Source: Rhizomys pruinosus (Eukaryota > Chordata > Mammalia > Rodentia > Spalacidae). Taken from it: a stretch of DNA of 64,000 nt. Under the pieces are notes generated by a model, which was given only the letters and a program-made list of their open reading frames with translations, did not search any database and was not told the origin of the DNA. The stretch spans positions 40,546 to 104,545 of the forward strand of contig VZQC01005910.1 in the NCBI GenBank assembly GCA_009823505.1. The letters are read 5' to 3'. The position numbers and the translations under genes were made by a program. Positions within the stretch are counted from its first letter, which is position 1. Each line of letters opens with the position of its first letter. Shown here one piece after another: positions 47,059-57,289 of the stretch.

Positions 47059-48210
47059 ATGGACTATTGTTTCACTGTGGTATCTCTCAGCAGGATACCC
47101 ATCCCTCAACTGTATGGAGTATCTGTGCTCTATAGTATCAGAACACCCTTATATTCACTGGCAGATCAAAGCACATTTCCTAGTGAAATTTTCTTACCTG
47201 TCCATCTTTCCTGCTATACACAAAGCTCATTGTTAATGCAGTATATGTTCCAACAGCATTCTATGTACATATTTCCTAAACAGCTACTGACTGAAAACTT
47301 TTACACTGGGTTTGTTAGAGTAACTTCACTTCTTGTGAAGTCAGCAAAAAGCAGCATTTGTAATGTTGCTATAATTTAACACATGGAGAATAGTCATGTT
47401 ACCAGGAAGCTGTGTCCCTGCAGGCAATTTTCACAGTGCCAGAAGGTGTTAATGCAGACCGCTGTGATAGAAAAGACAACAATGACCTTACTCTGTGCTG
47501 GACACTGCATGCCACTGACCTGCCTAGCAAGATGTGCACTATTTCTCAGTAGTGGCGCAGTGGTTGTGGAAGTGACCAATTCTGTCCTGACTGGATTTGC
47601 AGCCTACTCTACAGGAAGATTTCATGTCTGATAATGTAAACATGGTCAAAGTCACACTACTGGGGAGATCAAAATCCCTATAGGGAAAATACTGGTGTTT
47701 TTGCTAAATGGTCATGCTGTCCCAGAAGTTTCTTTGGGCAGGAGGTAATGGTTAATGAAGAGGTTCAAAGTTCTGGGAATATTTGAGTGTGTGCTGAGCT
47801 ATAGGTACAGGTCATCTATATCAACCTCCCACCAATGAACACTCAGAGAACATCAGGGAGGGAGGACAAAGGGTATATGAGCCAGTGGATGGGAAGGAGA
47901 GCTGTGAAACTCTGTCTTCTGGTCCTGATATAGCTGATGTGTATGTCAACCTACAGCATCTGAGTTTGCATGCATAAGATGAAGCCAGTCAAACCTGCAT
48001 TATGGATGGGGGGAGGGGGTACTCCTGAGGGCCCACTAGCTGAGGAGCTACGGGTAGTTGATGGCTGTTGACGGAAAGAAAGTTACTTTCCTTTGGTGTT
48101 GTGGTCTTTGGTAGGTTGCCTAGTCCCCCATGGATGGCTTTATATGCATTTGCATATGACCAGCACTCTGTAAGCTATTAAAATCTTTTAATATTGTTAT
48201 TTTTTTAAAA
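47059..48210. other. Unique DNA, no gene seen
   Basis: Two adjacent plus frames (47,059-47,379 and 47,383-47,631) show no known motif or splice context. Confidence 0.45.
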
Positions 48211-48221
48211 TGGTTATGTTG

Positions 48222-48487
48222 GGCTGGACAGATGGCTCAGCAGTTAAGAGCACCAACTGCTCTTGCAGAGGACCTGGGTTTGATTCTCAGCACTCACATG
48301 GCAGCTAAGAACCATCTTTAAGCTGGGTGTGGTGGCGCACCTTTAATCCTAGCACTTGGGAGGCAGAGGCAGGTGGATGTCTGTGAGTTCATGGACAGCC
48401 TGGTCTACAGAGTGAGTTCCAGGCCAGCTGGGACTATAGGGAGACTCTGTCTCAAAAACAAAACAAACAAACAAACAAACAAAAACT
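48222..48487 (+). mobile_element. Chimeric SINE: B2 head fused to a B1
   Basis: About 100 bp of B2 5' sequence (GGGCTGGACAGATGGCTCAG to GAACCATCTTTA) is followed directly by a B1 (AGCTGGGTGTGGTGGCGCAC) and a (CAAA)n tail. One 11-bp duplication, TGGTTATGTTG, flanks the whole unit (48,211-48,221 and 48,488-48,498), and no B2 3' part follows the B1. Confidence 0.88.
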
Positions 48488-48498
48488 TGGTTATGTTG

Positions 48499-48706
48499 AG
48501 GCTGGGAAGATAGATCAATTAGAAAGTTCTAGATGTGCACATGGGGCCCTGAGTTCAGTTCCCAGAAGACATATAAAAGGATCATAGTTTTATGAATTTA
48601 TAATCCCGGCACTGTGATGAGGATTCAGAGATAAGTGAATGGAGGGGATGGTCAATCTAGCCTAATCATTGAGCTCCAGGTCAATGGGAGACCTTATCTC
48701 AAAAAT
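48499..48706 (+). mobile_element. B4 (ID_B1-type) SINE, old
   Basis: ID-like head (AGGCTGGGAAGATAGATCAA) and B1-like second half ending in GAGACCTTATCTCAAAAATT. Confidence 0.7.
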
Positions 48707-48711
48707 TAAGG

Positions 48712-49775
48712 TTTTCCCCACTCAAAAGACTTAGGGAGAATGGATTAGGAAACAGAATCCATCTATATGCTGTCTACAAGAAACCCATCTCAATCTCAAG
48801 GATAGGCACCAACTTAAGGTGAAAGGAAGGGAAAAAATATATTCCAAGCAAATGGTACTAAAAAGAAAGCAAGAGTTGCTATTTTAATATCAGAAAAAAT
48901 AGACTTCAAAGTAAAAGAAATCAGAAGAGACAAAGAGGGCCATTACATCTTTATCAAAGGAACAATTAGCCACAAAGATTTCACAATAATGAATATGTAT
49001 GCACCAAACTCTGATGCACCAAACTTTATAAAGACAATTCTCCAGGATTTCAAGGCACAGATTAACCTCAGCACACTCATAGTAGGGGACATCAATACCC
49101 TACTGAGCCTTTTGGACAGGTCAACTGGACAGAGAATAAACAGAGAAAGAGAGAGAGAGAGAGAGATCTGAACTGAATGATAAGATACATCAAATGGACC
49201 TCACAAACGTCTACCAAATATTCCATCCAAATACCAGAGAATACACTTTCTACTCAGCACCCCATGGAACATTAATCAAATCGACCACATACTGAGACAC
49301 AGACAAAACCTCAACAAATACAAAAAGATTAAACAAGTTCTAGAACTAAGGTACAATTTATTTTCAGACTTAGGAATTTTGGGTAGGTATGTATATTTTA
49401 TTTTATTTTTTAATTTTATTTATTTTTGTATGTGTATGAATGTACTGTCAGCATGTAGGTTTGTGCACCCGTGTCGTGCAATGCCATGGAGGTCAGAAGA
49501 GGGTCTCGGATTCCCCTGGAACTGGAGTTCTCCTGGAATTGGAGTTACAGATGTTTCTCAGCCGCCATGTGGGTGCNGAGGTCAGAAGAGGGTGTCAGAT
49601 TTCCCTGGAACTGGAGTTCTCCTGGAATTGGAGTTACAGATGTTTCTCAGCCGCCATGTGGGTGCTGGGGATTGAACCTGGGTCCTCTGCAAGAGCAGTC
49701 GGTGCTCTTAACCACTAGGCTATCTCTCCAGCACCAGGTATATATATTTTAGAGTAATATAAGATCAAAAGAATG
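48712..49775 (+). mobile_element. L1 copy 1: endonuclease piece joined to 3' UTR
   Basis: It starts in ORF2 endonuclease sequence (GGGAGAATGGATTAGGAAAC) and keeps the frame 48,989-49,171 with the L-I-V-G-D-I-N motif. Near 49,337 it jumps straight to 3' UTR sequence (GTTCTAGAACTAAGG, as near 18,206). The RT and C-terminus are gone. A B2 interrupts its 3' UTR. Confidence 0.82.
49401..49735 (-). mobile_element. B2 SINE with an N-separated internal duplication
   Basis: Antisense B2 of the young subfamily (doubled GGAGTTCTCCTGGAATTGGAG). AGGTATGTATATTTTA (49,385-49,400) and AGGTATATATATTTTA (49,736-49,751) flank it. Positions 49,489-49,576 and 49,578-49,665 are 88-bp near-copies on each side of the N at 49,577. 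Confidence 0.92.
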
Positions 49776-50119
49776 GGTGCCCAGCCACTCAGGTTGGTCT
49801 GTGCCATGCAGGCTGTTGGCAGGAGGCCCACCTCAGCAGGCACCACCCAACACTAGGACGATAGAGAAGAACTGTGTGCATGGCTAGAAGGTCAGCCAGG
49901 GGTGCACACTTTCTGTGTCCAGCTGCCCAGGTGGTGATCGGTGCACAGGCCAAAGGATTCAAACATCCCCCCTACCCTCCCACTTAAGCTACTGATACTG
50001 AGGTAGAAAGTATAAACTGCTAGTGCTGCGGTTTAATGCTGTTGGGAGGATCCAGCAGTGTCAGTGATTGGAGGCTGCATAGCCAAAACTGAGGAAGAAA
50101 CCAGCAGGAAGCAAATTGA

Positions 50120-51452
50120 GTGACCAACCAGTCCTCAATATTAACATTTGAGATTAGCAACAGAAGGCAAACAAACAAAGGGGGAAAACAACAACAAAAA
50201 ATACACATCCCCAAAACACAATGGAAAAACAACAATATGGGAAAAGCTCAAAATAAATCCCCACTGAACTCAACCAATCCTGTAGAAGATCCCAATAACG
50301 AGATCTCCCCAGAAGGGAACCAAGATACCGACCTTAGAAGAACAATTGTAGACATATTCAAAGACTATAAAGAACAAATCAGAGAACTAAAGGGAGAGAA
50401 TGAAAAACTCATGAAGGAACTAGAAGGAAAGAATGATAAACTCCAGAAAGAACTAAAAGGAGAGATTGATAAACTGAGAAAAGAACTAGAGGAAGAGAAA
50501 TACCAACTCCGAAAAGAACTAGAGGGAGAGAATGACAAACTCTGGAAGGAAGTGGAAACATTGAAAAGATCTCAGGCTGAAAGGAAAAAAGAAACTGACC
50601 AGCAAAGCAAGGAGCTACAAGAAAAGAATGAAAAGCTCCAAAAGGAAGTGGAAATACTGAAGAAATCACAGGATGAAATAAAAAAGGAAATTGAACATCC
50701 AATCAGCAGGAAAAGATGGGAAAAAGCCTCAGAAGCAGAATAGAAGAAGCAGAAAAAGGAATATCAGACCTACAGGATAACATAGCACAGTTAGAAACCT
50801 TAAGTAAAGATTATGAAAATTAAAAAAACAAACAAACAAACAAACAAAGAGTGGAACAACCAGGAAATGTGGGACACTATGAAAAGACCAAACCTCCACA
50901 TCAAAGGGATAGAGGAAGGACAAGAATCCCAAGAGAATGGTATTGATCAGATCTTCACCAGAATAATAGAAGAAAACTTCCCCAAACTGAAAAAGACAAA
51001 TCCATAGAAATACAAGAAGCACATAGAACACCAAATAGACAAGACCAAAAAAGAAATTCCCCACATCATATCATAGTTAAAGCAATAGATGCTCAAAACA
51101 AGGACAAAATACTGAAAGTCACAAGCGAAAAACAACAAGTTACATATAAGGGGAAACCCATCAGAATCACACCTGACTTCTCAGTGCAAACCATGAAAGC
51201 CAGGAGAACATGGACCAAAGTATTCCCAGTATTAAATGACTTTAGATGCCAACCCAGATCATTATACCCAGCAAAAATGTCAATCATAGTTGAAGGAGAA
51301 AAAAAAAATCTTTCATGACATAAACAAAATGAAAGAGCACATGTCAAAAAAACCAACACTTCAGAAAATACTCGAAGCAATTCAAAAAACAGAGGAAAGG
51401 AGCAACTATCCTTACACAACCCAAGAGAGAAATTAGCAAAAGCATAACAGAG
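50120..51452 (+). pseudogene. L1 ORF1 (RNA-binding protein), broken
   Basis: ORF1p is the nucleic-acid-binding chaperone of the L1 particle. The first 207 codons (50,120-50,743) are open and carry the N-terminal region and a long coiled coil with five 11-residue repeats (residues 92-146). Stops and frame changes follow, with a (CAAA)n tract at 50,826. The RRM-type region (RPNLHIKGIEEG near 50,887) and the C-terminal part (to about 51,435) are still readable in other frames. Rodent ORF1p is normally about 350-370 residues. Confidence 0.9.
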
Positions 51453-51474
51453 TAAATAAATACTTAGACCAAGA

Positions 51475-51642
51475 ATGCAAACAAAAAATATGTTGAAAGG
51501 AAACAACACACATCTCTCAATAATAACCTTAAATATTAATGGTCTAAACTCCTCAATCAAAAGACATAGATTGGGAGAATGGATTAGGAAACAGAATCCA
51601 TCTATATGCTGCCTCCAAGAAACCCTTCTCACCCTCAAGGAC
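51475..51642 (+). pseudogene. L1 ORF2 start, endonuclease N-terminus
   Basis: The frame reads ITLNINGLNSS and CCLQETLLTLKD, the first two conserved blocks of the apurinic-type endonuclease (the Asn and Glu active-site blocks). The reading frame is cut at 51,643 by the LTR. Confidence 0.93.
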
Positions 51643-51989
51643 TGTTGGCAGCCTACCACACAATGTGTGCTGTACCACGCCCTAAGGTGGCGCTGACTTC
51701 CTGAGTTGCTAGAACAACTACAAGCCGTTTCCCGCCGTTGCCTTTGCATTGGGAAAACTGCGCTCCTGGGCCCGCGCTCTCTGGGCCCGCACCTTGGGCA
51801 TGCTAATGAGGCATCAGACGGTGCACCAATCCAGAGTATACCCGAACCCTCTGGACTGCTATATAAGCTGTGCTTCTGCCCCATTTCGGGGTCCTTCTCA
51901 CAAAAGAGCTGTGCACAATAAATATTACCACAGAAGAATCCTGTTGTCCTCGTGAAGTTCTTGCTGGTGAGACTACAGCGCGCGGGACA
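51643..51989 (+). repeat. 5' LTR of the IAP-like ERV
   Basis: It is 347 bp and runs TGTTGG...GGGACA. It shows a TATA box (TATATAAG, 51,860), AATAAATATT (51,919) as poly(A) signal, GC-rich U3 words (TGGGCCCGC) and an ATGCTAATGAGG octamer-like word. Confidence 0.92.
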
Positions 51990-51991
51990 AG

Positions 51992-52010
51992 TGGTGCCGA
52001 AGACCCGGGA
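51992..52010 (+). promoter_or_regulatory. Primer-binding site, tRNA-Phe type
   Basis: TGGTGCCGAAGACCCGGGA fits the tRNA-Phe primer site with one extra base. IAP elements use tRNA-Phe, which supports the family call. Confidence 0.8.
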
Positions 52011-52074
52011 ACCTGACATTGTCGCTGGCGCCGAGAGGACCCTTCACTTGTTGAAGAGGGTTCAGAACTGTGGC

Positions 52075-52083
52075 CAGGTAAGT
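52075..52083 (+). promoter_or_regulatory. Splice donor in the ERV leader
   Basis: CAG/GTAAGTT is a near-ideal 5' splice site in the leader just upstream of the gag-like frame, where retroviruses place the major donor. Confidence 0.7.
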
Positions 52084-52098
52084 TAAGTTCTGAGAGAT

Positions 52099-52629
52099 AT
52101 GCTTTTCTCTGATGATCTAGAGGGATTGGAAGCTTGCCTAATTATTTTATTGGCTGTTGTAATTGATCAAAACTGTAAAAAAGAAATTAGGGAAGGACAA
52201 CAAGCCCTTGCGGACCTTCAGGAAAGCATGTCAGAAACAGAACAGAGTGAAAGGTTAGATGCGCATTTAAAGAAAAAAGAGGATGCTAGCGAGATTAATA
52301 AAGGTACCTTATACCCATCTAGAGACCTACAAGCCCTGACATTAAGTGATTCAGATTCTAATGAGGAATTACTGCTATCTGAGGAGGAGGAATTAGAGGA
52401 GGAAGCATCCCGGTACAAAAATGAACACTTTCGCCCCGCCCGGCGAAAGAAAAGGTTAAAACTGAAAGTAAACAGGTCCCATAGCTCTCCCGCTCCGCTG
52501 CCTTCAGCTCCTCCACCTTATGCATCTGGGAAATGCTCCACCTCCTTTTGTTCCCCGGAGGCGCGACATGCCACGAGGCAAATGTTCCCAATCTGCGTTT
52601 GTGTAGTTTGGTGCTTTGTTCAAAGTTAA
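52099..52629 (+). pseudogene. ERV gag-like remnant
   Basis: The 176-codon open frame starts shortly after the leader. It has an acidic cluster (residues ~98-117, mostly Ser/Asp/Glu), a basic patch (RRKKRLKLK) and a Pro-rich stretch with P-P-P-Y, the usual late-budding motif of class II gag proteins. Capsid and nucleocapsid are absent. The last ~15 residues appear to be read from the cellular-like segment that follows. Confidence 0.75.
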
Positions 52630-53035
52630 GTGTTTTCAAAAAAGTATGTTTGCATGTATTTTTTTACAGTCTTAAATTTTGACTGCTGAGAAGTTTCTAT
52701 TGTACAAAACTTCATTTAAAAGGTTTTTCTACTGAATCCAGGGTATTCTGAAGATCGAAGCCTGTGTGTAAATGCTACCAAATGGCAAAAAGCAACAATA
52801 AACCATTTGATTTTTACTTTTGTATAGATTTAAAAACAGCTACCCATTTATTCCAGGAGTTGAAAACAAAACCATATTCAATAAACCTGAAAGTTAAGTG
52901 TTAAAAATATACTCTGTAACTCTGTACTACTAAATAATTAAGAACTAAACAAATCTTCCATACAACAAATGTTTAATGCTTTCCATAAATGTTGATTTGT
53001 CTGCCTTTATGTAATCTGTATTATATGGAGAAGGG
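52600..53035 (+). other. Cellular 3' UTR-like segment inside the ERV
   Basis: This is AT-rich, non-retroviral-looking DNA with two sense poly(A)-type words (CAACAATAAACC near 52,795 and TTCAATAAACCTG near 52,878). It has stops in all frames and sits between gag-like and env-like remnants. It looks like the 3' UTR of a cellular mRNA. I cannot name the gene. Confidence 0.55.
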
Positions 53036-53044
53036 AAAAAGTGT

Positions 53045-53628
53045 TGCTGCAACCTAATTGGTCACCTTTCTGTACTGGCCGGAGGGAAAGAGCTTTGCCC
53101 CCTTGGACAGGTTGCCAGTCACGGGGAGTACGTTGGACAATTAATGGCTTTTTACCTTTTGGAATATTTCTACATTTGAACTATGGCAGATAGCCCAGCT
53201 TGGCTGTGAGTGGAAATATTCTGGACTATGTGTGACCAGCATCCAATATCAAACTTCACAAGGGCAGCAAAACAGAATTGCCCTCTAACCAATTGTCGAG
53301 ATATCTTTTAGGTAATTGGACTGGATAATTTGACAGCTTGATGAACAAACTTCGTATGGCTATTGTCCCCGTGAACTCGACTAGAGTGGACAGCTCCCTT
53401 GCTGAAGGACTGGCCTCCTGGATTACTGCTGCCTTCTCACACTTCAAACAATGGGCAGGAGTGGCAGGGTTTGGCCTATTTCTATGTGGAGGGATTATAA
53501 TTATGCGCTGGATTATGTGTAGGCTCCATGCCCAGCATCAGGGCGATAAAGTAGTCATTGCACAGGCACTTGCGGCTTTGGAAGCAGGCTCCTCCCCAAA
53601 CATTTGGCTTAGTATGCGGGAGAAGTAG
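53045..53628 (+). pseudogene. ERV env transmembrane remnant
   Basis: The 96-codon frame at 53,338-53,628 has a Leu/Ala-rich juxtamembrane part, a hydrophobic membrane anchor (AGFGLFLCGGIIIM) and a short charged tail, the usual end of a class II env TM subunit. Upstream sequence (from ~53,045) is broken by stops. The surface subunit and fusion peptide are not present. Confidence 0.75.
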
Positions 53629-53836
53629 CCAATGACGGGTAAGACCCGCTGCAAGTATTACCAACCTAAAACAAGGGAACAGACCAAAAGCTGCCTGTCC
53701 ACCCCATGACGGGTAAGGATTACCTCTGCAAGAGGCAACCGAAGACAGGCATTCTCCCAGCCAATTTTTAATAGAGTCTCTGACAGTTCATGTCGCCCCT
53801 GAATATTCAGCTGTGGCCCAGAGACCTTGCTCTATT

Positions 53837-53854
53837 AAAACAGAAAAGGGGAAC
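53837..53854 (+). promoter_or_regulatory. Polypurine tract
   Basis: AAAACAGAAAAGGGGAAC lies directly before the 3' LTR, the site for plus-strand priming. Confidence 0.8.
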
Positions 53855-54217
53855 TGTTGGCAGCCTAACACACAAACAATGTGTGCCGCACCACGCCCTA
53901 TAGGTGTGGCGCTGACTTTCTGAGTTGCTATAACAACTACAAGCCGTTTCCTGCCCTTGCCTTTGCATTGGGCAAACTTCGCTCCCGGGCCCGCGTTCTC
54001 TAGGCCCGCGCCTTGGGCATGCAAATGAGGCATCAGACAGTGCACCAATGCCAGAGCATGCCCGAACCCTCTGGACTGCTTTATAAGCAGTGCCTCTTCC
54101 CCTTTTCGGGGTCCTTCTCCTAAAAAAGCTGTGCACAATAAATATTACCACAAGAAGAATCCTGTGGTCCGCGTGAAGTTCTTTGGCTGGCCGAGACTAT
54201 CAAACAGCGCGCGGGAA
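53855..54217 (+). repeat. 3' LTR of the IAP-like ERV
   Basis: It aligns along its length with the 5' LTR, with TTTATAAG as TATA-type box and AATAAATATT. Small insertions (ACAA, TCA) distinguish it. Its end is GCGCGCGGGAA. Confidence 0.9.
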
Positions 54218-54998
54218 GAAAGAGACAGCAACCCTTGGAGTGAGAGGATGGAAAAAAAATGTTCTAAGCAACTGGTACCAAAAAGACAGCAGAGAGTCGG
54301 TGCATTCTAATATCAGACAAAATGAAGTTCAGAGACAATTAATCAAGAGAAGACAGAGATGGCCATTATATCCTTATCAATGAAACAGTTAACCAGGAAG
54401 ATTTCACAAGCTTAAATATGTAGTGCATCAAACCTGTTTCACCAGAACTTATAGACACAACCCTCAGACCTCAAGACATAGATTATCCCACTATTAAAGC
54501 TAATAGTGGGGGACTTCATACCCCACTGAGCCCAACCGGGGTAGGTCAACTGACAGGAAATAGACAAGAGACATCAAGAACATGACAATAAATACACCAA
54601 ATGGAACTCCGTAGATATCGACAGAATATTCCATCCAAACACCTGAAAATATTACTCCTACTTGGCTCCTCATTGAACTTTCTCCAAAATTGAAGAAATA
54701 CTTGGACACAAAAGAAAACTCAACAAATACAAAGGGTTTTGATATTATTCCAATGCATTCTATCAACTCACAGTTAATAAGGCTCAGTATATAACACCGA
54801 GTGGTAAGCCTAACTACACCTATAAGACTACATGGGATCTAACACACATCTGAACAATGAGTGGTCGAGAAGAAATAAATAAAGGAAAAAAAAAGTATTC
54901 CTGGAACTATAACGAAATGACAATACAACACAACCAAAATCCATTGGGATACATTAAAGTAAGTCCTAAGAGGGAAATTTATAGCCCTGAGTGCTCAC

Positions 54999-55005
<7 letters not shown>
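54218..55005 (+). pseudogene. L1 ORF2 continuation after the ERV
   Basis: It resumes the endonuclease region (GTGAGAGGATGGAAAAAAAA, aligning with 48,820) and continues with many stops to AAGAGGGAAATTTATAGCCC, a palm-connecting part of the RT region. It is decayed. Confidence 0.85.
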
Positions 55006-55030
<25 letters not shown>

Positions 55031-55045
55031 CAGGAAAGAGGAACG

Positions 55046-55079
<34 letters not shown>
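54991..55079. repeat. Two long A-runs
   Basis: A-runs of about 30 and 34 bases are separated by CAGGAAAGAGGAACG. They mark the join between ORF2 and 3' UTR sequence. Confidence 0.9.
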
Positions 55080-55080
<1 letters not shown>

Positions 55081-55560
55081 AGAAAGAGAACAAGTAAACT
55101 TACTGGACCTCATTTGGTGATCATGGGAAGGGAAAACCCCAGTGTGGAACACAAGGGCAGAACTGATGGTGGTTTGGGCTTGCCAAGGAGGAGCCTTCAA
55201 ACACAACATCATTCAGCCTAATAAAGAAAGAAATCATAAGCTGAAGATGCTAAAACCTGTGATACATGTGGCATGCATATATGCATATTTTGGAGTGATG
55301 CATATTGGAAGGAATAACAAGAAGAAGAAGACTGGGTCAAAGAACTGACTGAAGTGGTGAACTTCTCAAAATTGTAAACTTCTGCTTCAAGAATTTTGAG
55401 AGAGACAGAAAAAATTAAAAAGCGTGTTTGGCAGAATGCATGAGCTCTGGTGGGATGGGGGGCAGGAACGGGGTCATGGGTCTAGATTTTATTTGAAATT
55501 TTGTATGAAATGCACAGAGCTTCAATAAAAATTGGCTTTGAAAAAAAAGGAACGGCAGGA
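55080..55560 (+). repeat. L1 3' UTR
   Basis: GGTGATCATGGGAAGGGAAA, then GGCAGAATGCATGAGCTCTG and AATGCACAGAGCTTCAATAA, as in other L1 3' ends here. Confidence 0.82.
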
Positions 55561-56886
55561 AAGTATATAAGGTGTGCTGAATAGATTAAAAAAAAATTAA
55601 GGTTAATGGCACTGAGGAAGATCACCCAAGATTAACTTCCTATCTCCATAAAAAAGGTAAAAAACAAATTAATGAACATTTACAGTATTTTTTGTATTTT
55701 ATTTTATTTTTACAAATTGTGTACAGCATAATTTAATCATATTTAGACCCCAGTCCCCTCTATGCTCCCCACCTGATTGCACGTACTCTTCCACATACAT
55801 TAAGGCTGAGATAAACAATTTTGTGTTCTTAAATGCCCTTTGGTGTGGGTCCAGCTATTGGATCCTGGTTAACCTATCTACTGTCGTATCCTTATTCTTC
55901 CTCTCCTGCAGCCGTCAGTTCTCAGCATTTCCTCTGCTACAGTTGTGGCTGCTAATCCATTTACCTACTTCTATGCTGGGATTTTGTTTGGATTATTGCA
56001 TGGGTCTTGTGCTTGCTGTCACCATTCATTGATGTGAATCCATATGAGTAACTGTCTTGAAATCTATGTCTCCTCATCCACCACCTCAGGCTCTTACAAT
56101 GTTTCTGCCCAATATTCCACAATAATGCCTCAGCCTTGGCTGGCAGAGGTTTGATATAGGTGACTTACCCAGGGCTACACACTCTGTAGTCTCTTATTAT
56201 TTGCACTTTGGTCATTTGTGGCTTTCTGTGTTAATCATCATCTTTTTCACGAGGAGGTTTGTTTGGTGTGAGTTGAGAGATGCATTAATGTGCTTTATGA
56301 CCCCTGTTCCACTATGTTGCCTGAGCCTTGGGTATAGAAGTTCCATTGTAGATGTGTCAGGGCTGGGCATTTCCCAGATACTGCTTAACAGTCACCATCT
56401 GTTGTAAAACAAATCTTTGGTGATTGAACAAGAGGTACACTTGTCAGGGTCATCTGGCACTCTTCTGAGTTTGTTCTGGCCTAATCCCAGACTGAGAAGA
56501 TGGTGACCGAGTGGCCAGGTTCTGACTTACATTTAAGTCTTTTTTAATTATCCTGCCTACAATACAAATTCTATACTTGTCTCTATACTAGCATAACTAA
56601 AATCTATTATATGAGATTCTACCTTAAGCCATTACACAGTGAATGCTTCTGATAGCATGGGTAAATAAATCGGGTCGCCACCAAAATCAAAGCTTTTGCT
56701 TGAAAAACATAATGGATGAAATTAGACTTTGAGATATGGCTTATAAAGGACAACTGAGACTATAAAACATAAATATCATGTCATTCAACTTTAAAGTCTG
56801 AAAATTTAGATAGGTCACTCAACCACTGAAGCCTGCAGAACTTCCACTTTCCTTTTACAGACATTTCGATGGTCTCTCCTTTCTTT
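55561..56886. other. No gene; probable antisense L1 3' region at 55.7-56.5 kb
   Basis: The part from T-rich 55,685 on (CCCCTCTATGCTCCCCACC) has the look of an antisense L1 end. The family is uncertain. The rest is unique. Confidence 0.35.
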
Positions 56887-57135
56887 CTTTTTTTTAATTA
56901 ATTTTATTTATTTCTGTATGTGTATGAAGGTACTGTCTGCATGCAAGTCTGTGCACCCGTGTCGTGCAATGCCGCGGAGGTCAGAAGAGGGTCTCGGATT
57001 CCCCTGGAACTGGAGTTCTCCTGGAATTGGAGTTTCAGACGGCTCTCGGCCGCCATGTGGGTGCTGGGGATCGAACCCGGGTCCTCTGCAAGAGGAGTCG
57101 GTGCTCTTAACCTCTAGGCCATCTCTCCAGCCCCA
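56887..57135 (-). mobile_element. Young B2 SINE with 16-bp TSD
   Basis: Antisense, near-consensus, with the doubled GGAGTTCTCCTGGAATTGGAG block. The perfect duplication GGTCTCTCCTTTCTTT lies at 56,871-56,886 and 57,136-57,151. Confidence 0.97.
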
Positions 57136-57289
57136 GGTCTCTCCTTTCTTTAAGGAGACAATTGGCAACGTCTCTAGAGTGATCCTTGTGTGAACTGATA
57201 TCCACAGAGAAGTCTGGGCAAGTGTTGTGAATTCTGATATCCATTTGTTGGATTTCAGCTGTTTGTCAGTTGCTAATGAAGCACAATTC

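Larger units (their letters stand above)
51643..54217 (+). mobile_element. IAP-like class II ERV, internally deleted
   Basis: This 2.6-kb provirus lies in L1 ORF2 and is bracketed by LTRs that both start TGTTGGCAGCC. It has a tRNA-Phe-type primer site, a splice donor, a short gag-like frame, a stretch resembling a cellular 3' UTR, the end of an env transmembrane gene and a polypurine tract. Protease, polymerase and most of gag and env are missing, so it cannot be autonomous. The LTRs differ by roughly 9% by rough hand count. No clean 6-bp target duplication is left (AAGGAC upstream, GAAAGA downstream). Confidence 0.9.
49775..55560 (+). mobile_element. L1 copy 2: 5' UTR, ORF1, broken ORF2, 3' UTR
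   Basis: In order: a GC-richer leader (49,775-50,119) that is probably L1 5' UTR, a broken ORF1, the ORF2 start, an IAP-like provirus inserted in ORF2, more ORF2 up to about 55,005, two A-runs, and 3' UTR ending AGAGCTTCAATAAAAATTGG. Most of the RT domain and the C-terminus are missing. Confidence 0.85.

Noticed and set aside
47059..47631. Two adjacent plus frames, possible gene
   Set aside because: No shared domain, no promoter or splice context, and no similarity I can recall.
51093..52019. 308-codon minus-strand open frame, the longest in the window
   Set aside because: It runs antisense across L1 ORF1/ORF2 and the ERV 5' LTR; its residues are simply the complement of those elements.
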